A DNA stretch of 64,000 bases from Limonium bicolor (lineage: Eukaryota > Streptophyta > Magnoliopsida > Caryophyllales > Plumbaginaceae): positions 370,114,831-370,178,830 of the forward strand of contig CM041778.1 of assembly GCA_023374045.1 (NCBI GenBank), in the 5' to 3' direction. The translations under genes were made by a program, and so were the position numbers. How positions within the stretch are numbered: position 1 is the stretch's first letter; each line of letters starts with the position of its first letter. Shown one piece after another: positions 12,800 to 27,959 of this stretch. The notes beneath the pieces are model-generated. The model was given only the letters and a program-made list of their open reading frames with translations. It made no database searches and had not been told where the DNA came from.

Positions 12800-14340
12800 A
12801 TAGATATGAGAGAACCGAATCATTACAGAGAAGCAGCCAAACATGACCATTGGAACAAGGCCATGGCTAGTGAGTTACATGCTCTTGAGATCAATGATAC
12901 ATGGGATGTTGTCACGTTACCACGGGGTAAGAAGGTGATAGGATGCAAGTGGTTTACAAGACTAAACTAAATCAGATGGGTCTCTAGAAAGATATAAAGC
13001 AAGATTGGTTGCAAAGGGATTTACTCAACGTCATGGATTAGACTATAATGAGACTTTTTCTCCAGTTGTGAAGATGACTACTATTCGAGCATTGATAGTT
13101 GTTGCTTTACACAACGGTTGGATCATTAATCAACTTGATGTGAATAATGCTTTCCTACATGGAGACTTAGATGAAGAAGAAGTCTACATGAGGATCCCAG
13201 AAGGCCTGGAAGTTAATGGAGAAAATAAAGCTTGCCTTCTCAAGAAATCTTTGTATGGCCTCAAGCAGGCCTCCCGGCAGTGGTTTTCCAAACTGGCAGG
13301 TTTCCTGAGAACCCTTATTTCTTTCAGTCTAAAAATGATTATTCCTTATTTTTCAAGGAATGCAACAATGGAAGAGTTTATGTTGCTGTTTATGTTGATG
13401 ATATTCTGGTTGTTGGTAAGGATCAGTCAGAGATTGATGACATTAAGAAGGCACTGGATTTGAATTTCAAAATCAAAGATTTGGATCTTTGCATTATTTC
13501 TTGGGAATAGAATTTGTTAAACCAAAAGAGGATATATTCTGTCCCAACGAAAGTTCTGCTTGGATCTTATACAAGAATACGATTGTCAGAACAAGAAAAT
13601 TACACAGGGTCCTATGGTTGTTGGGAAAGCCTTGTTGTCTGATGATGGTGTTTCCTCTTCATGATCCTACTGTATATCGAAGACTTGTCGGAAAATTGAG
13701 TTACCTTTCAAACACACGGCCAGATATCAGTTTCACTGTTCAGACGTTGAGTCAGTTCATGCAGCAGCCTACTGATGTCCACCTGAACGCGGCTATACAT
13801 GCACTTCGTTACATCAAGGGAACTGTCAACTATGGTATTGTTCTTTCGGCTGGGTCACATTCTCAGCTGGAGCTCCTAGCATATTGTGATTCAGATTGGC
13901 CGGCTTGCCCTAATACACGGAAGTCAGTTTCTGGATACTATATTTTTCTCGGGAATAGTCCTATTTCCTGGAAGACCAAGAAGCAGGGTTCAATTTCGTT
14001 ATCTAGTGCAGAAGCAGAATACCGCTCTCTTCGACGTGTTACAGCTGAGTTAACCTGGTTAACACGGATATTGAGCGATCTTGGTGTTGACAACATTACA
14101 CCTGTCCCTGTCAAATGTGACAACCAGTCGGCTATTTATATAGCGAGAAATCCAGTATTCCACGAAGGACAAAGCATATTGAGATAGATTGTCATTTGTT
14201 CGAGAAAAGATCCAGCAAGGCTTGGTTGATGTTACCTACACTCATACTACTACGCAGCTAGCAGATATGAGGACCAAGGTACTGCCTACACGGTGTACAT
14301 ATACAGAGAGCAGATCCAACGATGGGTATGAGCAACAATG
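12800..14340 (+). pseudogene. copia C reverse transcriptase and RNase H
   Basis: RT blocks [69 protein letters not shown] and catalytic YVDDILVVG (about 13392). RNase H has [30 protein letters not shown] and KCDNQSAIYIARNP (13880-14155). Frame breaks lie near 12960, 13310, 13480 and 14165. The reading region ends shortly before the polypurine tract. Confidence 0.9.
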
Positions 14341-14387
14341 AGACATCAAGCCTTGGTAATCTTGCTTACCTACGGCTTGAGGGGGGG

Positions 14388-14681
14388 TATTGGGATATTA
14401 AGGCCCATCAAGCCTAATATCCCAAATAAGGCCCAAACTAATGTAATTATTCTATGTTTTTTTTAGGTTGTAATCTGTTAAAGATAAAACAATATCTTTA
14501 TCAGATATTTTGTTAGCATAGAATATTAACAGAAAGATAGAGATTACGATAGAAAAGCTCAAGTATAAGAATAGAGCAAAGCGGCTTGTATCATTATCAC
14601 GATTACATGAATAAAACATCATACTTTACAATCTCTCTTATCGTCATTCTCCTATACACCCCACTATTATGTATTCTATTA
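14388..14681 (+). repeat. copia C 3' LTR
   Basis: 294 bp, preceded by a polypurine tract with seven G. It ends TATTCTATTA, followed by the CACAC duplication. Confidence 0.93.
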
Positions 14682-14686
14682 CACAC

Positions 14687-15162
14687 CCAACCTTGAACAT
14701 CGAAAAATGTATCAACTGCCAAACCCAAGAAGAATGTCTGATAAGTATAAAGCCAAATGCGGGGCCAGTACACGTCAACTTGAACCCCATTCCCACGATA
14801 GATTGTATGTCAGTTAAAAACACGAATCCACATGTTAGAAATATATCTTCACAAGCATTCAAACGAATCTCCAGAATGTATAAAGCCAATATGGTTCCAT
14901 TATAACAGAGGCATACAAGCCCAGCAACCTTAAGAAAAAAAGGGCCAGACCACAAGCCCAAAAGACAAATGAAAAGTGCATTGATTGATCTCTTGTATAC
15001 TAACATTCAAAACAACAAGTTTATCAGAAATAAACGAATCATGGCTTAAGTATATCAATCTTCCGTCTCAGTCCACTTCCGAGGTCAAAGTCAGTAGGCA
15101 ACCACCGTGTGGTTATCATTATTATGCAACGACTCATCACATCAAACTTCAATGCTAGATTT
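14687..15162. other. spacer between two copia insertions
   Basis: Continuation of the sequence that copia C split at 9552. No coding motif seen. It ends with the AAAAA target site (15163-15167) of the next copia. Confidence 0.5.
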
Positions 15163-15167
15163 AAAAA

Positions 15168-15446
15168 TATTAAGATTGGGCTAAGCCCATATCTTAATAT
15201 TAATTAGGCCCATAGTCTATAGTATTTGAGCTTTTACGATTCTTTCTAGTCAGTATATATATACGTATAGTTTGCTCCTTCGGTTAAAAACATATATAAA
15301 GAGTAGTAAATTTCCTTTTCGAAAAGTTTCCCTAGTCTCTCTGTATCGAAAAACATTCTCGACTGTTCCATTCTTTGTCAATGGAAAACTTCGTTCGTTT
15401 TTCGCTTCTACTTACCGTGCTATTCATATCTGTTGACTGATTTACA
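15168..15446 (+). repeat. copia D 5' LTR
   Basis: 279 bp, starts TATTAAGATTGGGC and ends TGATTTACA next to the primer site. It contains TATATATA near 15255, a plausible promoter box. Confidence 0.9.
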
Positions 15447-15511
15447 TGGTACCAGAGCCTCGGTTGCTCGCCTCCCTGGTTCTTGTCGCCGACTGTGAGG
15501 GAGTTCTTGAG

Positions 15512-16688
15512 ATGGCTAATTCAAAGTCGCTCGAAGAAATCTTGTGGGAATCCCTCGCTGCTGTTGGTAAAAGTCGTGAAGGCGCGATCGAGATGTCCGA
15601 TCCACTCTAATCGCATCCTCGGATCCTCCTGGCATGGTGATTGCCGGAAAAATTCACCGGTACGGGATTGTCAGATGTGGAAACGGACTGTCCTGATGTC
15701 GCTGATGACAAAGAATAAGGTTGGCTTCATAGATGGATCGATAACTAGATCAACAAATGATGAAAAAGGCCGTAGCCTGGGATCGCTGCAATAATCTAGT
15801 AATGTCATGGTTACTCAACGCCATAGACAAAGATATCTCAGAGAGCCTTGTTTATCACTCAACGGCAAGAGATATATGAGATGAGTTACTCTCAAGACAT
15901 GACATGATAGATGGAACCAGACGTTTCAATTTGAAACAGGATCTGGCTGATCTGAAACAAGATAATGAAAGTGTCAGCCTGTATTTCAACAAATGGAAGA
16001 AATTTGGGATGAATTGGGATCGGTGGCTAGTTACTCGACCTGCAAGTGTTGTCGATGCGGTCAAACTGAGAAGTTAAGGACAATCTTGGAGGAGGATAAA
16101 CTTCTTGATTTTCTGATGGGGCTTAATGAGAACTACGTCAACGTAAGAGGCAACATCCTCATGATGAAGACTCTCCCCTCTGTTGAGAGTGCCTACTCTC
16201 TAATTCTTTCTGAAGAACGACAGAGAGACAGCAACAAGAAGAGAAGGGAGGACGGAACTGCCACCAGCTTTGTCAATAATGCCAATTCTAAAGCAGCCAA
16301 CTACAAACCGCAGCAAAGGCTCGAATGGCAGAATGATGCGAAGAATAGAAATCCATGTACTTTTTGTGGGAAAATGGGACATGGAGTTGAGAAGTGCTAC
16401 AAGAAACATGGTTTTCCCAAGGGATGGAAATTCGGGAAAAACAAGAAGCCTATGGCCAACAATGTTTTTACTGAGAATGACTTTGCTGATTCTAGTTCTA
16501 GTGATGTTTTGCAGCAGCAAATCACTCAACTAATTGACTCTCTGCAAAAGGCTAATCTTGGCAGCAAGGAGGAAAGCACCAGTTTCTGCAACTTCGCAGG
16601 TATAAATGATATTCCCTTACTCCATGTTTGCCTAGGGGTTAGTAGTAATAATAATAGAAGATTTAAGGAAAAACGGAATGGGTTCTAG
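15512..16688 (+). pseudogene. copia D gag
   Basis: ATG at 15512 (MANSKSLEEILW). Early frame breaks run from 15600 to 15990, then an open frame carries LLDFLMGLNENYVNVRGNIL, ERQRDSNKKR and one CCHC knuckle CTFCGKMGHGVEKC (about 16355-16397). A TCKCCRCG motif near 16042 corresponds to the Cys-rich motif of copia C and E. Confidence 0.86.
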
Positions 16689-17276
16689 ATAGTGGTGCTA
16701 CAGACCACCTATCAGGAGATGGAGAACTCTTCAATATAAGGAAAATTATGAAACAATCCCATTCTGTTAGTTTGCCTGATGGTTCTGCTCAGAGGGTTAA
16801 CACTATAGGAGATGTGGTCATTGATGAAGGAATCACGGTTACAGAAGTTTTATTTGTTCCAAGCTTTCGGTATAATCTTCTTTCTGTCCATAAACTGGTG
16901 AAACAGATGAAGTGCAGTCTCAGTTTTCATGAAGATTGTTGCATTATGCAGGACCGAACATTGAAGATTGAGGAGAGAATTGGACATGTCAAAGATGGCC
17001 TCTACATTCTGGAAATTCCAGGGGTTCGAAGATTCCTAGAGAAAAGAAGTGATATACTGAAGAAGAAGTGTTTTCTTCCATCTGTTGAAAGAAAACAAAG
17101 CTGTTTTTTGGCATAATAAGCTAGCACATGTTCCTTTGAGTAAATTGTCGAGCTTAGGTCTAATAAAGTCTTCTGATATTCCTGATATTTTCGCTTGTGA
17201 TGTTTGTCATCGAGCAAAAGGATGTAGATTGCCTTTTAAGCAATCAAACAGTTTTCTGCAGAATGTTTTGATTTAA
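16672..17276 (+). pseudogene. copia D protease and GAG-pre-integrase
   Basis: Active site VLDSGATDHLSG near 16682-16717 in a frame shifted from gag. It continues in LPDGSAQRV, VTEVLFVPSFRYNLLSV, then FWHNKLAHVPLSKL and CDVCHRAKG (17105-17225). Frames change near 16740 and 17085. Confidence 0.86.
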
Positions 17277-18100
17277 TCCATTTAGACATATGGGGCCCTT
17301 GTTCAGTTGCTAACCATGACGGTACTCGTTATTTTCTGAGCATTGTTGACGATAAAAGTAGGAGTTTATGGGTTAAGCTACTAAAAAAGAAATCCGAAGC
17401 TACTGATGTGATTAAGGAATTTATCTTGTTAATACAAACTCAATTCAATAAACGCATTAAGATTGTAAGATCAGACAATGCATACGAGTTAGGGCTGTCC
17501 AAAGAAGCCTCTCAGTTTTTCCGAAGTAGAGGAATTCTCATCAGACTTCATGCCCTCATACTCTCGCAGCAGAACGGAGTTGTGGAGAGGAAACATCGCT
17601 ATCTCCTTGAGACAGCAAGATCTGTCTATTTCCAATCTGGTTTATCAATGGAATATTGGGGAGAGAGGGTTCTCTTTGCCACCTTCATTATAAACCGTTT
17701 GCCAAGCTCCAAACTCAATGATTTAACACCATATGAAGTTCTATATGGACACAAACCAGACTATAATATACTAAAGACGTTTGGATGCTTATCTTACGCT
17801 ACTGTTGTCAAAAGTAAGAAAAAATTTGAAGATAGAGCGGACAAATGTGTGTATTTGGGACCTAGTACGACCAGCAAAGGACATAAACTCCTTCGTTTGA
17901 GGGATAAAGCTATCTTGGTCAGTCGAGATGTCAAGTTCTATGAATCAGTTTTCCCTCTTATTCAAGATTCAGGAGGCGATACCCAACTGGCTCAATCTCG
18001 ATCTGTACCCGTAGCTATTTCTGAAGATGACGAAATTTCTTATGTTCATAATAAGACACCAAACTGTCCCACTTCGTTAGCCTCAGATGATACAAGTACT
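17277..18100 (+). pseudogene. copia D integrase
   Basis: The sequence near 17277 encodes the DIWGP start of the core. IKIVRSDNAYELG (second Asp) is near 17457-17495, [20 protein letters not shown] near 17575, and INRLPSSKLNDLTPYEVLYG near 17690-17750. The C-terminal FGCLSYATVV and VYLGPSTTSKGHK blocks are in the same long frame (17408-18436). Confidence 0.88.
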
Positions 18101-18469
18101 CATACTGTTTTTGAAGAGTTCGATGATTCTGTCACCAATGAGAATCTTCCTGGAAATTCTAATACTGAATCCGCTTTACCATCTTCTGACTCTCATGTAG
18201 AACAATATGATTATGCACCAGAAAACAGACACTCTTCCACGGATCCTATCACTGCACTGCACCAGAAACAATCCGCAGATCAAATAGACACACCACCCAC
18301 CTTCCTATCTCACGACTATTTTGTTGGGCTACAGAACTGGATACCGCACACACTGACGACTCCTTCTCTCAAATTCTCACAGCTCGACTTCACTCTAATC
18401 CCGCAGACAACCCAGTCCTTAATGTTGCTACTTTGACAGATATCCGACCTACTAGCAAAGAAATCGGTT

Positions 18470-20042
18470 GTGACAGCATTCCAAAGGTTGATTTTACAGA
18501 ACCTACTACATATGCGGATGCTTGTACTAAAGATTGCTGGAGAAAAGCAATTGAGACAGAGTTGGATGCGCTAGCTGCTAACAATACATGGGAGATAACT
18601 ACTCTTCCAAAAGGGAAAAAAGCAGTCGGTTGTAAATGGGTATATAGGTCAAGCTCCGTTCTGATGGAAGCCCTCGAGAGATACAAAGCGAGATTGGTCG
18701 TCAAAGGCTATACACCAAAAGAAGTATAGACTACACCGAGACTTTTTCTCCAGTTGTACACATGACCACTATTCGCACTCTTCTTGCTGTTGCTATCAAG
18801 AACAACTGGATAATTGACCAGTTGGACCGTTAACAATGCATTCTTACATGGCTTCATCGATGAGGAAATATATATGCCGTCCCTCCAGGGTTACAAGTCA
18901 ACGACAAGAATCTGGTATGCCGACTTAAAAGGTCCCTATATGGCCTAAAGCAAGCTTCGCGCCAGTGGTATGCGCGCCTCGCTACCTTCTTGAAGCAACA
19001 AGGTTTATACAAACTCTTACAACGATTACTCTTATTCTCTAAAAAACGGTATCTGTTGTATTCATTGGAGTTGTTGTATGTCGATGACTTGCTGATCTGC
19101 GGTAATGATGCTGCATCCATTAAATCTCTGAAGCTAAACCTTGATCGAGAGTTTCGTATTAAGGACCTCGGGGCTCTCCATTATTTCCTTGGTCTGGAAT
19201 TTCAGCGCAATCAGAGAGGACTCCTTGTCACACAAAGGAAGTATTCTTCCGATCTGGTGAAGGAATTTAATTTGACGCACACCAGAGGTGTAGCTAGTCC
19301 CATCGAAGCTGGAACCAAATTGTTACCAGATAGCGGTGCTCCCTTGAGTGATCCAGAAATTTATCGCCGCCTTGTGGGCAACTCAATTACCTTACAAACA
19401 CCCGACCAGATCTTAGCTTTAGTGTTCAACATTTAAGTCAGTTTCTTCAAGCTCCTTGTGAACAACACTTTCAAGCTGCTCTTCATGTGTTACAGTATGT
19501 TAAAGGTACCTCTGGGAATGGGATTCTTCTCAGCGGTGTTCCAAATTTGAATTGCTTGCGTTTTGTGACTCCGATTGGGCAGCTTGTCCCATTACTCGAA
19601 GATCTGTTAGTGGGTACTTTATCCTACTCGGAGGATCGCCTATCTCATGGAAGTCCAAGAACAGGTTTGTGTTTCTCTTTCTTCTGCAGAGGCGGAATAC
19701 CGAGCTATGCGCAATGTCACTACGGAGTTAGCTTGGTTAAGTCGTCTTCTTTCAGAGCTTGAAGTCCCACAAATCTGCCCCATTCCTGTCAAGTGTGACA
19801 ATAAATCTGCCATCTATATTGCAAAGAAGCCCATTCTCCATGAAAGAACAAAACATGTGGAAATCGATTGCCACTATGTTCGAGATCAAATTCGCAGCGG
19901 GTTGATATCAGTTGAGCATGTCTCCAACACCTCTCAGTTAGCTGACATGTTAACCAAGAGTTTACAAGGAAAGGAGTACAAACAGCAGTTTCACGACATG
20001 GGCATCTCTAATATTCTCTCTGTGTCTAGGTTCAAGGATTAA
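18470..20042 (+). pseudogene. copia D reverse transcriptase and RNase H
   Basis: RT begins with TYADACTKDCWRKAIETELDA and GKKAVGCKWVY. Frame breaks occur at 18725, 18830 and 18880. Catalytic YVDDLLICGND is near 19075-19107, with KDLGALHYFLGLEF after it. RNase H includes [33 protein letters not shown] and LADMLTKSLQGK; it terminates at 20042, just upstream of the G run. Confidence 0.9.
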
Positions 20043-20069
20043 ATGTGTTCTACATTCTAATCCTTGCGC

Positions 20070-20092
20070 GGGGGGGGGGGGGGGGGGGGGGG
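20070..20092 (+). other. 23-G polypurine tract of copia D
   Basis: An uninterrupted run of 23 G directly abuts the 3' LTR, where plus-strand DNA synthesis is primed. Sister elements here have only five to seven G. Confidence 0.85.
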
Positions 20093-20377
20093 TATTAATT
20101 GGGCTAAGCCCATATCTTAATATTAATTAGGCCCATAGTCTATAGTCTATTTGAGCCTTTACGATTCTTTCTAGTCAGTATATATATATACGTATAGTTT
20201 GCTCCTTCGGTTAAAAACATATAGAAAGAGTAGTAGTAAATTTCCTTTTCGAAAGTTTCCCTAGTCTCTCTGTATCGAAAACATTCTCGACTGTTCCATT
20301 CTTTGTCAATGGAAAACTTCGTTCGTTTCCGCTTCTACTTACCGTGCTATTCCATATCTTGTTGACTGATTTTCACA
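20093..20377 (+). repeat. copia D 3' LTR
   Basis: Begins TATTAATTGGGC and ends GATTTTCACA, then AAAAA. Small indels relative to the 5' copy. It ends about 600 bp upstream of the NFS2 start codon. Confidence 0.9.
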
Positions 20378-20382
20378 AAAAA

Positions 20383-20981
20383 GGAGCTGAAAAAGTTATT
20401 CACTAATACACGTATCACTTTTGGTGTGTTCATGTTTGTACAATTGTGAATTAAACTTGCTTTTGCTCACATTCTTTCATTTGTTGATTTATGTTATTGA
20501 AGCATATATATTTTCAAGGGATAAAGTTGAATGTATGATTAAACTCTAAATAAATTATTAATGAGAATAATTTTTATGGATTGGGGACAGATTTGAGCAG
20601 CAGGATAAAACTATTTTGATGTCTAGTGTGAGACATATTTCCAAACACTAGAAGTAGAAGATATATGAGATTTAATGCACAAATAGAGAGCAAAATTAGT
20701 TTTGGTGTGAGAATTGGGAATGAATATACAAATAGAGTCGGAAATGACAATGACGACTTCCTTTCTTAAAAGAACCGCATTTACCGAAATCAGCCACCAA
20801 TCACCAAAACACCCCCTCCAGTTAAACGGCGTGGTATAGGACAAAGGCGGTCGCCGCCAGTGAAACGATAAGGCATGCGAACAAGTAGCAAAGCAACTAA
20901 CGCTCTTTTACGACGACGTCTCCTCTCTGAGTACTTAACCCCTCTCTATCGGTGCCGGCCGGCAGCGTATTTTGGGCGCGC
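20383..20981 (+). promoter_or_regulatory. NFS2 upstream region
   Basis: About 600 bp between the copia D LTR and the first in-frame ATG. The last 100 bp is CT-rich, typical of a plant 5' leader. No TATA box could be assigned with certainty. Confidence 0.4.
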
Positions 20982-24765
<3,784 letters not shown>

Positions 24766-24985
24766 GTTTTTTTTCTTTCGAGCTCACTTTTCACGATTGT
24801 CTTGAAGCTACAAATGTATTTATCCATCCCTACATAGTGTTTGGGGGCATGAGCATTTGAACCAATGTACACTATTTCATCTGACAAATCGAAGAATGTA
24901 CCATCGCCATAAAACATGCATGCTTTTAACGCTTGGGCCTATGCGTTTGGTTTGAACCAATTGGCCATCAATGGTTTTAGGACCC

Positions 24986-25152
24986 TGCGTGGTGGATCTA
25001 GGAGCTTGTTTCGAGGGTAAATTTTTTTTTAACACTGTCACTCTTTAAAATATTATGTCATTTTGTACTTTTTTAAAAATTTGTAAGAGTATTTTTCAAT
25101 TTTTTAAAAGTTTGAGGGCTGTGCCCCAGCCTCCCTTTGGATCCGTCACTGC
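24986..25152. mobile_element. small transposon remnant downstream of NFS2
   Basis: Imperfect inverted ends (GTGGTGGATCTAGGAG and the complement of CTTTGGATCCGTCACTGC) flank a T-rich core. The rest of 24766-25401 is the presumed NFS2 3' leader and unassigned sequence. Confidence 0.35.
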
Positions 25153-25401
25153 ATATAACTCCACCACTTTTCCCTTACAAGATTACAAGTGTATAAGTTA
25201 TAATTTGACAAACTCAGACTTGATCAAAGTTGATGACCGCAATCTGTGGCATACCCTTGATCTAACCACACGAAAATTCATGAAAAGACAACTATCAGAG
25301 CGAATCTTTCATGAAGATACTCTTAATACCTAATTCTGATCAAACTTATAATCAACAAGACACCCTATCAACTTTTCAAAGGACATAAACTATCAACCTT
25401 C

Positions 25402-26191
25402 GATTGAGTCTATCGAAGGCGCGAGTCAACCTGACAAAACAATTAAATCTACCAAGATCAAAGCAAGGAAATGTGACGTCCTTAAAACATCAATGAGTCA
25501 AAGAACAGAGATTATGTGGATTGACTCTATCGTCTCAATAGAGTTTGTTGTTAAGAAATGTTAATTGACTTCATCGATCGTCTCAGCAGAGTCTGTTGTT
25601 AGAAAAAATGTTAATCGACTCCATCGGTCGTAACTAACTGTGAAATTTAAGGATCAAGACGTATCTGGTTGCTGCCTACGTCCATATGCATCGATCACCT
25701 CCTTGGGCCACAATATTCGAATTCACAACCTTGATCATCCGACAAATGAGTCAGGTCTGAAATTTATGGTGAAAATGGTCAAATCCCTAGAATATCATAA
25801 ACAAACTCCTCTAACGGCTCCAGAGTTTTAGTTACAAAGTATGCTTTTATACATACCTACGAGTTATTAGAGAGAATTGTGTCTTTTAATCAGAGAGAAG
25901 AATTTTTTTTCGTTTCAGTTAAGATAGTTTGAGTTTCATATTAGACTCAATTTAGGATGTTTCTAGGCTTACTACACTCATTAAAGAGCCGATCAGATAA
26001 TATGTAGGGTGAGTGAGTGAGTTCCTACTAAGTAGAACCCTATACTTAGTAGCGTGTAAGCTCAAAGATCATTAATAAAAAGTTTATTATGTATGTTGTG
26101 AAGTGTCGATTAACTACTTCCGCAACCTAAGTTATAGAGGCTTTGTAGACTAACCGCTTGAACTACTTTGAGTCAACCCATCGATCCTACA
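25402..26191 (+). repeat. SIRE-like 5' LTR, left end eroded
   Basis: Matches the 3' LTR from the GAAGGCGCGAGTCAACCTG block onwards and ends CATCGATCCTACA two bases before the primer site. The first roughly 30-40 bp of the LTR do not align, so the left boundary is approximate. Confidence 0.8.
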
Positions 26192-26233
26192 CGTGGTATC
26201 AGAGTCTGTTACTGACAAACCCACTACATCAAG

Positions 26234-27100
26234 ATGCTAGATCTTCTCTCCGACTAGAACAATGATATTCACTTCGACATTTCAGAGAAGTATACTGAAA
26301 ATGTCACCTCCACCAATCTAAAAAAGGACTCAATGATTCCGGACAAGAGATAACTTCATTCCATCAAGAAACTGATCTTCACAGAATCACTCGCAAGGGA
26401 TTTCTTACTCTTATTTCCAAAATCATTACTAACACTAGTCCTTCGAAAGCCAAATATGTTAAGTGAATTTCATATCTAACAACAGAACTAGAAGAGTCAA
26501 AGATAATCAATTATGGCTCAGAGATAGGCAGATCAATTTTCCAGAGCTATTGCCCTTCTCATTACATCTAGATCTTCAAGAATCCTAATCCCTGTATATT
26601 CCCTTCAAAAGGAACTAAATGAAGCCATAATTCTAGTGGACTCCAATCGTAAGGAATAGGAGGAATCAAGGACTCAAATCGACTCTCTCAAGAAATATCT
26701 AACTTTATTTGGTGATAAGTGTTGTTCCATGTAGAATCAGTTAAACAACAGTTGTGAAAGTCGGAATAAAAAACCTGAGATCCAATGTGAGCAAATTAAT
26801 AGCGTATAGAAGAAAAGGAACACACTGTTTCATTTAAACCAGTAAATTTCATCAAGCAAGTCTCTCCTTTGGAGTTTCTGGAGGGATAACTCCAAAATCA
26901 ACAAAGTTAGTGAAGATCACGACAATCTTAAAAAGGAAGTTGAAAACCTTCTCAAGAGATTGTTAATTTGCGCCACGGAACTGGATCCACTCTGTCCAAC
27001 CCCGAGTGGCATAAAGGTAAATTTGATTCCAAAGATTGTCTCCAGTTTAATAAAAAATGGCAGATGACAAAGACGAAGGGAGAAGTTTGATTCTGATGGA
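26234..27100 (+). pseudogene. SIRE-like gag remnant
   Basis: Begins with an ATG at 26234 (MLDLLSD) soon after the primer site. Recognisable segments are ESLARDFLLLFPK, a coiled-coil-like run ELNEAIILVDSNRKE and IDSLKKYLTLFGDKC. Interrupted by several stops. Assignment rests on position and composition. Confidence 0.6.
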
Positions 27101-27339
27101 AAAGCAATAAAGAATAAAGAACATGTGACTCTTCCTCCTATGAAGATTTGTGCTTACTGTGCTATGGTCACAAAGACTCTGCGTATGAAAAGTTGCACAA
27201 AGATTTCTCGTTCAATGTCAAACGGTGTTTTTAATATATTCTTGAGGCACAAGAAAAGTTGAAACAATCTGGTTTGAAAAGGGAACCCCAAGTATATCTG
27301 GGTTCCCAAAACAAAAAAGTGATTTTTTGTAGGTGGAAA

Positions 27340-27480
27340 GCGAGCGAGGATATGGACTATTTGTACTTGGATAGAGGGCGCTCCAGACACATGACTGGAA
27401 ATCCAACAAAGTCAACTCACTTTCAACCTACAAAGGAGGTAAGGTTACTTTGGGAAACAACAACCAAGGAAAAATGATTG
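27340..27480 (+). pseudogene. SIRE-like protease with mutated active site
   Basis: The frame reads YLDRGRSRHMTGNPTK where copia proteases have LDSGCSRHMTG, so the catalytic D-S-G is now D-R-G. A weakly preserved strand follows. Downstream to about 27950 no integrase or RT is seen. Confidence 0.7.
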
Positions 27481-27959
27481 AGTTGGATCCATAGGTAACC
27501 CCTCCACAGTTAAGGTAGATGGAGTCTTTTGGTAACAGGACTCCTACATAGTCTTTTAAGTATTTCTTAGATTTTTGACATATTTAATTTAGTTCTCTTC
27601 TCTACAGTAGATCGCAAACATTGATATAAGACATGTCCTCAAAGTGAAGGTTGCCTAAATGGGCAGGCCAAGGACAACCACTTGACATGCCAAGCTGAGA
27701 TCTAGTCATACAAGTAGACGGCCCATCTATGAACCTTTTGTGAATCTTGCTAGAAAGCAAGCATGCTTGGTTTCTAAAGACTACGTCAGCCCCTACGACT
27801 TTATCTTACTGATATCATCACCAAGAGCATGTTACTCCCATGGGAACAACCGACAGACTCCATCAAGACACGAAAGTCGGTGTCAATGCCACTTCATGTG
27901 GGTTTTTTTTGCGCTCGCTTCCAAGCAGCACTCAAACAGTCATACCTTAAGGTGGTCAA

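Larger units (their letters stand above)
9553..14681 (+). mobile_element. full-length Ty1/copia element C
   Basis: 5,129 bp with LTRs 9553-9845 and 14388-14681 and a perfect 5 bp duplication CACAC (9548-9552, 14682-14686). The primer site starts TGGTATCAG at 9846; a polypurine tract ending in seven G lies at 14379-14387. Domain order is gag, protease, integrase, RT, RNase H. The LTRs differ at only a few sites, so insertion is recent. LTR ends are TA...TA, not TG...CA. Multiple frame breaks. Confidence 0.95.
15168..20377 (+). mobile_element. full-length Ty1/copia element D
   Basis: LTRs 15168-15446 and 20093-20377 share sequence throughout with small indels; the flanking duplication is AAAAA (15163-15167, 20378-20382). 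Primer site TGGTACCAGAGC at 15447, one mismatch from the initiator tRNA-Met complement. The polypurine tract is a run of 23 G. LTR ends are TA...CA. Proteins differ from copia C enough to be another family. Frames broken in gag, protease, integrase and RT. Confidence 0.94.
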
